In this document: positions 18,501-26,431 of the stretch, piece after piece
How positions within the stretch are numbered: position 1 is the first letter of the stretch
How the letters are laid out: every line of letters starts with the position of its first letter
DNA from: an uncultured Bacteroidota bacterium
Lineage (GTDB): Bacteria; Bacteroidota; Bacteroidia; Bacteroidales; VadinHA17
NCBI GenBank assembly: GCA_903824785.1
Contig: CAIJYD010000097.1
Location: 1 to 64,000, forward strand
Reading direction: 5' to 3'
Length of the DNA stretch: 64,000 nt
The notes under the pieces: generated by a model
Databases searched by the model: none
What the model saw: only the letters and a program-made list of their open reading frames with translations
What the model was told of the DNA's origin: nothing
Position numbers and translations under genes: made by a program

Positions 18501-19652
18501 ATGAAGAATAATCTATCCATCCTTTGCTCTCTGCTGTTTTTTTCAGCTTTTTCCATGGGTCAGGATCCCGGAAATATTGTAAAAAATGCAGATTTTTTCC
18601 CTATAGCTGTATGGGTTCAGAGCCCTTCCAATGCAGCTGCATACAAAGCCAATGGCATTAATATGTTCGTTGGTATGTGGGGAGGGCTCGATGAGGGTAA
18701 GCTGGATAATCTGAGAAAAGCCGGGGTAAAAGTAATCTGCGACCAGAATGCTTTCGGACTAAACCATCTTAACGATACTTCAATTTATGGCTGGATGCAT
18801 GGTGATGAGCCTGATAATGCTCAGATGAACAGAACTACAAAAAAATATGACCCTTGTGTTGCCCCCCGGATTATTATCGAAAGTTACAATGAGATTAAGA
18901 AAAAGGATCCCTCACGTCCGGTATATCTTAACCTTGGACAGGGAGTCTCATATATTAATTATATCGGTCGCGGAACCTGCAAAGGAGACATTGACAAGTA
19001 TAAAATTTCATCAGGAGGCTATCTCAAAGGATGTGATATCGCATCATTCGATATTTATCCTGTAAATAACAGAGATGTTGAAACGCAGAATAACCTCTGG
19101 TATGTGCCAAAAGGGATTGACAGTCTTTTTTCCTGGACTAATAATTCAAAACCAGTATGGTGCTGGATTGAATGTACTAAAATCTCGGAGAAAAACCCCC
19201 GAAAGCCGACAACCTCTGAAGTAAAATCAGAAGTATGGATGGCATTGATACATGGGGCAAACGGAGTTGGATATTTTTGTCATTCATTTATTCCTCCTGC
19301 AGACGAAGCTGCTCTTCTACATGATAACACAATGATTCAGGCAGTTAAGGCTATAAATACACAGATTACTTCACTGGCACCTGTTCTGAACAGCCGGAAC
19401 ACCGAAGGATATGCTGTTGCAACCTCCAGTAATTCAGCCGTCCCTGTTGATATCATGACAAAAAAAGATGGCCAGGGAAATTACATTTTTGCAGTTGGAA
19501 TGAGATGTGGTTTCACAACCGCTACATTCAGCGTAACATCAGGAACCATTGCTGAAGTTCTGGGAGAAGGGAGAACTATTAAGATAACTGAAGGAAAGTT
19601 TGCTGATGAGTTTTCACCATATGCGGTTCATTTGTACAAAATCACTTTATAA
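18501..19652 (+). CDS. Secreted TIM-barrel glycoside hydrolase-like protein
   Basis: A 383-residue protein with an N-terminal signal peptide ending near residue 20 (FSMGQ). I do not recognise a named family. The body looks like a (beta/alpha)8 hydrolase of the GH-A type: an early strand FPIAVWVQSP, a YGWMHGDEPDNA motif that would place an acid/base glutamate near residue 100, and WCWIECTK near residue 222 with a possible nucleophile glutamate. The C-terminal ~70 residues form a small beta domain (AVHLYKI). It stands alone between divergent proB and a convergent gene. A role in plant or algal glycan breakdown is a guess from the region. Confidence 0.55.
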   Translation: MKNNLSILCSLLFFSAFSMGQDPGNIVKNADFFPIAVWVQSPSNAAAYKANGINMFVGMWGGLDEGKLDNLRKAGVKVICDQNAFGLNHLNDTSIYGWMHGDEPDNAQMNRTTKKYDPCVAPRIIIESYNEIKKKDPSRPVYLNLGQGVSYINYIGRGTCKGDIDKYKISSGGYLKGCDIASFDIYPVNNRDVETQNNLWYVPKGIDSLFSWTNNSKPVWCWIECTKISEKNPRKPTTSEVKSEVWMALIHGANGVGYFCHSFIPPADEAALLHDNTMIQAVKAINTQITSLAPVLNSRNTEGYAVATSSNSAVPVDIMTKKDGQGNYIFAVGMRCGFTTATFSVTSGTIAEVLGEGRTIKITEGKFADEFSPYAVHLYKITL

Positions 19653-19699
19653 CGCAGAGCAGTAACCCTTTTCCACAGGAATACCTTCCCCCATTTTGA

Positions 19700-19728
19700 A
19701 CATCCGGATCCACTGGGTCTCCGGATGT
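19700..19728. terminator. Hairpin between convergent genes
   Basis: A perfect 9-bp stem, ACATCCGGA (19700-19708) with TCCGGATGT (19720-19728), and an 11-nt loop, between two convergent genes. The T tract after it is weak on both strands, so termination is likely but not certain. Confidence 0.55.
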
Positions 19729-19753
19729 CAGACTTTAAGATATAAACCGGAAA

Positions 19754-22700
19754 TTAGTTTCCAGCCAGTATCAGTTGTTCAATAATCCGGGCATTTGCAT
19801 CCTTTTCATTTTCAGTAAGAACAAATGCATTGTCTTTCAGAAACTTTGCTTTACTCCACAACAGCAGCTTATTATTCGGAAAAGCCTTTACCTGACTATC
19901 AAGCCATTGAGTTGCCTCATCTCTTTTACTGAGTTTTTCAAAAGCCCAGGCAGTTACCAGTGCATTTGAAGGCAGAAAATTCCTGACGGTATTTTCAACA
20001 CGGGGCTGAAACTTAATGACAAGCGCTAACATTTCCTCTGCCTCTGATATTTTTTTCAATTGGTTGTAGCATAAATAATTCATCCAGTTTTCGAGACGCA
20101 TGTCAATATCTTCAATATATGGCTGTCCAACGCCCAGATTTTCAGGCCATAATCCGGCCTCTCCGATAAACTTCAGAGCTGCCTTATAATTTTTCTTTTG
20201 CATTAACTGCGCTGCCTGCATCAGCTTGGCCTCTCGATACATCTCATGTCCTCCTGTTGCACCTTCATTGGGTAAAATATTAAGTTTTGTAAGCAGTGCA
20301 TCAGCCTCTTTATATTTCTTGTTCAGCAATAATGTTCTGGCATACAACGGGCTCATAATAAAGTCTCCGGGATGAGCGCGATAAAAGGCTTCCGCTATTG
20401 CAAGCGCTTTTTCATACTGCTGGTGATTATTGTAGAAATTAGCCAGGAGCGAATGATAGCGCCACTGATTGTCAAGCAATAATGCCCTTTTTAAATCCTT
20501 CTCACACTGTGAATCGTCTTTCCCTCTCAGAATCTCAGCACGGGAGGCATAAAATGGAGCAAAACCGGGATTATCACCACACGAAACAAGAAGTTTTATA
20601 CACTCCTCCGCGCGGTTCCTGTCTTTATATATCAGGGCAAGATGATATTTAAGGAGCCAGTCATCCTGCTGTGCCAGCAACTGCTCAAGTACAAATGCAG
20701 TTTCAGCACGAAACGGAAATGAATATGCGGGATTAATATCTGCAAAGTTTACCTTTTTATGCTGCAGAAAACTAAGCCAGTAAATCGTTTCCGGCGTTTT
20801 AGGCGAAATGTTCAATACCATCTCTGATTCGGCAATACAACCTGTATTATAATACCATACAGATAGTTCCATATAAGTTTCCTGAGGCAATTCATTTCTT
20901 ATAAGCGATGTGAACTTCACTTTGGTCTCTTCGACAGGGTTAAGAAGATATTTCTCAAACCTTGAAAAATGGTTCAGAGGGTCATACGATAAAATCTCAT
21001 TAAGTACAGCGGTTGCCCTGGTGAGGTCATTCTGCTTACGGCATATTACAGCCTGCAACTGAAGCGCAATAATATTGAATCTGTTATAGTCAACTGCTCG
21101 TTCAGCATAACCAAGAGCTTTTTCATAATTCTTCTCCAAGAGATATATTTTGCTTAACTCGGTATAAGCTGCACTACGATAATCAGTTGATAGTGTGGCT
21201 ATATCAAATCCATCTTTTGCATCAATAGTATTACCGAGAACGGCATTTATTAATCCATAGTAATAATTGGTTCCTCCTGACTGTGTGTCAATACTTAGTG
21301 CTTTTTTAGCCAGTTCCAGAGCTTCCCGGTACTGTAAATTGCGATATTTCAGCTCAGTCATCTTTATTAAAGCAGGCAAATAATTATGATCCTTTTTCAA
21401 ACAAGCAGTCAGCTTTTCTTCAGCCAGTGGAAACAGTTTCTGATCCATTGCCTCTTTTCCCAGCAAATATAATCCGTAGGTACTGGTCCAGTCAAAATCC
21501 GATGGTGCCTCAACAGGTCTGCTTAGCACATAAGCCTTAGGATCTGTGTTGTATATAAGCTTGTTTTCACCAAGAGTAACTATTAATGCCTGGCCGTTTC
21601 CACTATATTTTATTGAATCGCCAAAAGTTTTCAAAGGCTTCAGCTGAAGTTTCTTGCTGTAAATAACCTTTTGATTCTCAGTAATCACCAGCTGGTCATC
21701 AATTGCCTGCACAGGTGAAAAATAGATTTTCAGCAATCCTCCTTCATTCTTTACATTCAGTGCTCCGTATTGATTTGCTTCCACAAATCCTTTTGTTTTC
21801 AGAACCGGATAAAAGTATTCTGTCCAGATGTCGGTTGCAAAAGGGGCAAAACTCATATGTTTAAATGGTGTATAAGTAGCACTCTGGCTATTCTGTCCAA
21901 ACAACCTGCCCGACTGCATTTCAACATACTGGCCATCGGTATCTGTAAGAAATTTCTCCCAGATCATCCCCTGTCTTGACAAGCCCCAGATCCATATTTT
22001 TTTTCCGGCTTTATCATCATGAGAGCCGTAGCGGACCATTCCAAACTCATCATCATGCCAGTAGCCACCAAAGAAATTTGTGTATTTTCCAAAAACATGA
22101 TAGGATTTATAGCCTCCGAAATTATTTGATTCATAAAACGAAATGTTCTTTCCGTTGGTTTTATTTATTGGCCAATCAGCATATTCTCCTCCATGCCCTA
22201 TGTAACTTGTTCCGGGATAAATGAATTCCAGATTACCTGCCGACTTATAACCACCATTTAACCAATGATAATATGGCTGATCTATTGAGGTTGAATTGTA
22301 CCAGAATGTCCGGGTGATGAAATAGGCTTTATCTTTAGGAAGCCTGATCTCCAGACGCCAGTTGCTTCTTGTAAGCAGATCAAGCACGCCAACAATACAG
22401 CTTATACTTCCGTCTGCATTATTCTGTACAACATAATCAACCGGGGTGGCACAATTGGGAGTATGACCAATAATGCCATAATTGAGTTCAAGTCCGCCAC
22501 TTGTATATGGCCCGCGCATTCCAATATCCCTGAACTTTATAGCGTGGTTATAATAGATAAAAGGCTGATTCGTTGATTTTTCAATGGCAGTCCATATCTT
22601 TCCGCCAATCTCCGGAAGTATCATTACTTTAATATAATCATTTTCAAGCTCCACTACTTTCCATTCCTTCTGAACCGGCTTATCGGTGAATCCGTCATAC

Positions 22701-22885
22701 CTGAAATAGGGATAAACAGATGTAAGTAACGGGATTGGACTTGGATCGGAATAGGGATAAGTAGTGAACGCTTTATCATATTCCTTAACTGTAACTTTCT
22801 GAGGCTGCGAAATACCTGCTGCACAAATACAGAAGAAAAGGCAACTGATAACAAAGTGCCTGTTTTTTAATTTTTTAGTAGCCAT
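19754..22885 (-). CDS. Secreted DUF5107 and tetratricopeptide-repeat protein
   Basis: A 1043-residue exported protein. The start at 22885 (MATKK) gives a normal signal peptide ending near residue 27; the frame is open 78 bp further upstream without a better start. Residues ~35-400 match the DUF5107 type: a galactose-mutarotase-like beta-sandwich with LLTSVYPYFRYDG, ILPEIGGKIWTAIEK and RGPYTSGGLELNYGIIGHTP. From about 450 to the end there are many TPR-like helical pairs (for example YLPALIKMTELKYRNLQYREALELAKKAL, shown only in part by its spacing). The family is common near glycan genes in Bacteroidota but its activity is not known to me; the mutarotase-like fold suggests carbohydrate binding or hydrolysis. 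Confidence 0.7.
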   Translation of the reverse strand: MATKKLKNRHFVISCLFFCICAAGISQPQKVTVKEYDKAFTTYPYSDPSPIPLLTSVYPYFRYDGFTDKPVQKEWKVVELENDYIKVMILPEIGGKIWTAIEKSTNQPFIYYNHAIKFRDIGMRGPYTSGGLELNYGIIGHTPNCATPVDYVVQNNADGSISCIVGVLDLLTRSNWRLEIRLPKDKAYFITRTFWYNSTSIDQPYYHWLNGGYKSAGNLEFIYPGTSYIGHGGEYADWPINKTNGKNISFYESNNFGGYKSYHVFGKYTNFFGGYWHDDEFGMVRYGSHDDKAGKKIWIWGLSRQGMIWEKFLTDTDGQYVEMQSGRLFGQNSQSATYTPFKHMSFAPFATDIWTEYFYPVLKTKGFVEANQYGALNVKNEGGLLKIYFSPVQAIDDQLVITENQKVIYSKKLQLKPLKTFGDSIKYSGNGQALIVTLGENKLIYNTDPKAYVLSRPVEAPSDFDWTSTYGLYLLGKEAMDQKLFPLAEEKLTACLKKDHNYLPALIKMTELKYRNLQYREALELAKKALSIDTQSGGTNYYYGLINAVLGNTIDAKDGFDIATLSTDYRSAAYTELSKIYLLEKNYEKALGYAERAVDYNRFNIIALQLQAVICRKQNDLTRATAVLNEILSYDPLNHFSRFEKYLLNPVEETKVKFTSLIRNELPQETYMELSVWYYNTGCIAESEMVLNISPKTPETIYWLSFLQHKKVNFADINPAYSFPFRAETAFVLEQLLAQQDDWLLKYHLALIYKDRNRAEECIKLLVSCGDNPGFAPFYASRAEILRGKDDSQCEKDLKRALLLDNQWRYHSLLANFYNNHQQYEKALAIAEAFYRAHPGDFIMSPLYARTLLLNKKYKEADALLTKLNILPNEGATGGHEMYREAKLMQAAQLMQKKNYKAALKFIGEAGLWPENLGVGQPYIEDIDMRLENWMNYLCYNQLKKISEAEEMLALVIKFQPRVENTVRNFLPSNALVTAWAFEKLSKRDEATQWLDSQVKAFPNNKLLLWSKAKFLKDNAFVLTENEKDANARIIEQLILAGN

Positions 22886-23010
22886 AATGGTAATTTTTGA
22901 AATTATTTCATCTATCTGATACGAAGAAAGCAAAAATAAATCTCTTTTTGCCCTGATTATCAATTAACCTCAATAAAATAATAACCAAAGGAAGCTTTTT
23001 CTACACTCAT

Positions 23011-23044
23011 AAAAAAAAAGCTGTCTTAAAGTCAGGATCTGACT
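23011..23044 (-). terminator. Possible terminator of the DUF4249/TonB operon
   Basis: Read on the minus strand, a perfect hairpin AGTCAG-ATC-CTGACT (23044-23030) is followed after about ten bases by a run of nine T residues (23019-23011). The gap between stem and T run makes this a moderate candidate. It lies 57 bp after the last gene of the operon at 23101-29981. Confidence 0.45.
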
Positions 23045-23100
23045 CTTGCTCCAATAGAAATGCAAAAGCTGAGGATGTAGTATCTGAAAAACACCAAAGG

Positions 23101-25275
23101 TTATTTTATCCTGATGATTTTCCTGAGAGACATGGCTTTGCCACTGGCAGTAATACCCTGGATATTAACCTCATAATCACCAGGTACATCTGAAGCAAAA
23201 TAATCTAAACTGACTTTCCCGTTATCATCAGGTTTAACTGAAGGGTTCCAGTATAGTGTATTCCTGAAATCAGGGATTCTGTTCTGTTTAATCGCATCAG
23301 TAGAATAGTCAGGTGATATAAAAGACAATACACGATCTGCCACTTTGTAACGCAATCTGACAGCATAGTCGGGCAGAGAAACACTACTGTAGTCGCCGGC
23401 TCTAGAAATTACATTAACGATTCCAAAGAACAGATAATCTCCAACAAGGTATAAATCTTTTACAGCGTCAATTTTTTCAACTTTCTCAGGGTCGAGGGCT
23501 GCAATTACAGCGGCATCATTAACCACAACACCATCGATAAACAAAACCGGTGGCTTTTCATAGATCCTGTTATCAACCGGATCGGCCACAGACATCTTAT
23601 AAACAGATTTTTTATTCTTTAAAAAAACTCCGGGGGTAAGTTCAAAAAAGACTTCCTGCATAACCGGCAGTTGTATGTATTCATCCATAAGAAGCTCAAT
23701 GTCGGGCTTCCCATAAAATCTTTGTGGCGCTGGAGAAAAGACCAGCGGTTTAAGAGGTTCGCCTGTTGAGGCTGTCTCATAAATTTTCCCAACCTGATAG
23801 TTTACACTCCATTTTGAAATATATTCCGGAATAGTAATAAAAGATGTGTCACGGATATTTCCTGAAGGAATAAAATCTTCTGAAAAAGAGGATTCTATTC
23901 TGACAACATTGTTCTCTGTAATATCTTCCGGTTGAATTATTAAATCCTTTTCATCTTCCGTAACCGGAATTTTGAAACTGAAATTGCCATCTTTATCTGT
24001 TCTGGCATATTGGAAAACAGCCTTTTTTCCCGGTGTTGAAAGGAAAAGATATTTATCGCTGCCGGCAATCTTAGAATTTTTGCCCATCAGCCTGCCTGTC
24101 AGAAAATGGTCCTCGTTTTCCGTCCTGTATTTTAGAGGAGGAAAAATTCCTGACATAAGAATACTCCAGTCAACCCAGTTACTTTTCACAGTTAAAAGGA
24201 AGTTATCAAGAGTTTCAGGCGAAAGTTCGCTTAGTCTGTGATTTTTAATTTCAGCAGGAATTGGCCCGAATTCTGTTCCAAATACCAAATAATCGGCCAG
24301 ATCAGAAGTCACGCTGAAATCCGTTAGCGGTGAAACAGAGATGCTTATATTGGCATTTTTCAGAGTTGACACAGCCTCTTTTTTAACCTCTATTCCGAAT
24401 GAGATCTTCTCTCTTTTATTACAACTGTCAGGGGAATTGAGTGTCAGAATATTTTCTTTAACTACAGTTGTATAGATAAACCTGTCAATAAGTGGTAATC
24501 CTTTTGAATCAAATAAGGTAACCTGATTAATACCGGAAATAAGGTCAGCTTTTGGCACCTTTACAGTAATACTTTCAGAAGAGAGCTGAATCGTGGAAAT
24601 CGTGTTTATTACTCCATGAGTCTGAATAAGAAGGTAACAGAGATTATTATTCGCCGACCGGAAATAATTATCACTCTTAATATTAATTATCAGTTCATCA
24701 GGTTTCAGGTTATCAACATAAAGAGTGAACCCTGCTCCGGAAACACCTGAAGAAATATCAGCAGGGTCTTTTGGAAGACCATTTACCGGAAGTGCTCCTA
24801 CACTGAAAGTCTTGTCACTTATTGCATTATAAATATCTATCTCCTGCATGAAACAGTTGAAAGGAAGGAAATTCTTCATCAGGTTAGAGTATGCCCTTAG
24901 GGTATATTTTCCGGTACTTAATGTGTCGGGGAGTGTGAGTTGTCCGGGACCAAATCCATTTTCAAGCCTCACCCGCTTCTGTGCAACCGGACGATTCTCG
25001 GAATTAAGAATCTCCAGGTATGCTATCTTGCTGTCTGGAGATGGCTTATTACTCTTCCTGTCAACCAGATATACATTAAGCCATAAATTCTCTCCTGCAA
25101 TAAACTGAGTTCTGTCGGTATGAACAAAAACTTCCTCTCTCGGTACCGCATCAAAATACCTCTGAACTTTCTCAGAAATGCTTTTTCTGAAACTGTTCTG
25201 TTCCTGGCCACTGGCCAACGGCAGAAACAGGATAAGTGAAAGTAATAACAACAGCAGTTTAACAGATTTAATCAT
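23101..25275 (-). CDS. Secreted MG2/plug-domain protein of the TonB module
   Basis: A 724-residue exported protein with a signal peptide ending near residue 23 (LASGQ). Residues ~45-140 form an alpha-2-macroglobulin MG2-like domain (EEVFVHTDRTQFIAGENLWL, then GKYTLRAYS). Several further beta-sandwich domains follow. The part around 520-640 resembles a TonB plug domain (PPVLFIDGVVVNDA, then VEKIDAVKDLYLVGD), and the end (WNPSVKPDDNGKVSLDYFASDVPGDY) returns to an MG-type fold. There is no beta-barrel, so it is not itself a receptor. It is last in an operon with a TonB receptor and a DUF4249 lipoprotein, 14 bp after the latter. I infer an outer-membrane partner that may gate or present substrate. 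Confidence 0.65.
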   Translation of the reverse strand: MIKSVKLLLLLLSLILFLPLASGQEQNSFRKSISEKVQRYFDAVPREEVFVHTDRTQFIAGENLWLNVYLVDRKSNKPSPDSKIAYLEILNSENRPVAQKRVRLENGFGPGQLTLPDTLSTGKYTLRAYSNLMKNFLPFNCFMQEIDIYNAISDKTFSVGALPVNGLPKDPADISSGVSGAGFTLYVDNLKPDELIINIKSDNYFRSANNNLCYLLIQTHGVINTISTIQLSSESITVKVPKADLISGINQVTLFDSKGLPLIDRFIYTTVVKENILTLNSPDSCNKREKISFGIEVKKEAVSTLKNANISISVSPLTDFSVTSDLADYLVFGTEFGPIPAEIKNHRLSELSPETLDNFLLTVKSNWVDWSILMSGIFPPLKYRTENEDHFLTGRLMGKNSKIAGSDKYLFLSTPGKKAVFQYARTDKDGNFSFKIPVTEDEKDLIIQPEDITENNVVRIESSFSEDFIPSGNIRDTSFITIPEYISKWSVNYQVGKIYETASTGEPLKPLVFSPAPQRFYGKPDIELLMDEYIQLPVMQEVFFELTPGVFLKNKKSVYKMSVADPVDNRIYEKPPVLFIDGVVVNDAAVIAALDPEKVEKIDAVKDLYLVGDYLFFGIVNVISRAGDYSSVSLPDYAVRLRYKVADRVLSFISPDYSTDAIKQNRIPDFRNTLYWNPSVKPDDNGKVSLDYFASDVPGDYEVNIQGITASGKAMSLRKIIRIK

Positions 25276-25289
25276 TTAAAAAATATTTA

Positions 25290-26426
25290 TCATTTATTGC
25301 TATCCCAGAACAGTGGTTTTACATTCGACCCTCTTATTGAGCAATCGGCACAATTCTTATCGTTGGTTAAAACCCTGTATGGGGGCATATCAAGAGTACC
25401 ATCAATAATTACCCATACCAGTCTTCCCAGATTCGGAATAACAGTCCTTGAACCTGGTATCGTATCGGAGGGGCAGCCGGGATAAAGATCAATCACCCCT
25501 GAAAAAGCCTCTTCAATAAAAAGTCTTTTGGAGGTCTTTGCTGAAACGCTGAAATAGCCAAGGACTTTTTCATTCGGATCTTCAATGCAGAACACGTTGC
25601 TTGAAACAGACGCCGGGGTTATATCGTAAAGGCTTCCAACCGACTCAGTCATATTCTGCATTTTTTCCCAGTAAACATATTCATCTCCATTAAGTGAATA
25701 CTGGTTAACCAGCATGCTGTACTTTATCTTCAGCCTGTCGGTTTCGTTCGAGATAAAGCTTAATGGATACCGTGAGATCCTGTTTTCAGTAAGTGCAGAA
25801 GTATTTTTGATTGTAATCTTGCTGGAATTATTTGTTACCCAGCAAATCCTGTTTGGTACATCATAAGGAAGTCGGAACTCCCAAGTTTCAACATAATCCC
25901 ATCTGAAGAGCTTACAGTTGTTCTCCGGATCAGAAGTTGAAAGATATACCTGACACCCTTCCTTAAGCTGAACACCTTGTGATGCCTCCTCAATAACCTC
26001 TTTTTCATAAAAAATATTATCGATAGGCGGGACCGGCTTCATTTCCATTGGCAAAGATTCATAGGAATAATTGTTGGTGGAAATGTTATTGGTAAGGATC
26101 TTAAGGGTGTATTTTCTTCCTACTACACCGCAAAATTCTGCAGCCTTTGTAACATAAGTACCATAAACCGATTCGTATAACTTACTTGAATTGCCAAGAT
26201 CATCAGTTATTGTTACTACGCATCCCCTCAGAGGCACAGCAGCTATCTTTCTCCCCAGAGGCAGAGATTTGTACAGCTTTATGGTGTTTATTCCGGGCTG
26301 GTCGGTAATCATTCCTTCAACAACAACAAGTTCCCTTTTTTCGTCTATTTCAGGAATGAATTTAGTAACGCAACTGCTTAGAAGCATTATGACTGAGAAT
26401 AGTATGAAGTACTTTAATGATTTCAT
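25290..26426 (-). CDS. DUF4249 outer-membrane lipoprotein
   Basis: A 378-residue lipoprotein with lipobox MLLSSC (Cys19). The DUF4249 pattern is clear: ELVVVEGMITDQPGINTIKLYKS near residue 32, then VTITDDLGNSSKLYES and YTLKILTN, and a cysteine-rich tail ending in a CADCS stretch and PLFWDS. DUF4249 genes commonly sit beside TonB receptors in Bacteroidota, as here (5 bp gap), and probably act as surface partners in the way SusD does for SusC. The substrate is unknown to me. Confidence 0.8.
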   Translation of the reverse strand: MKSLKYFILFSVIMLLSSCVTKFIPEIDEKRELVVVEGMITDQPGINTIKLYKSLPLGRKIAAVPLRGCVVTITDDLGNSSKLYESVYGTYVTKAAEFCGVVGRKYTLKILTNNISTNNYSYESLPMEMKPVPPIDNIFYEKEVIEEASQGVQLKEGCQVYLSTSDPENNCKLFRWDYVETWEFRLPYDVPNRICWVTNNSSKITIKNTSALTENRISRYPLSFISNETDRLKIKYSMLVNQYSLNGDEYVYWEKMQNMTESVGSLYDITPASVSSNVFCIEDPNEKVLGYFSVSAKTSKRLFIEEAFSGVIDLYPGCPSDTIPGSRTVIPNLGRLVWVIIDGTLDMPPYRVLTNDKNCADCSIRGSNVKPLFWDSNK

Positions 26427-26431
26427 TTCAC

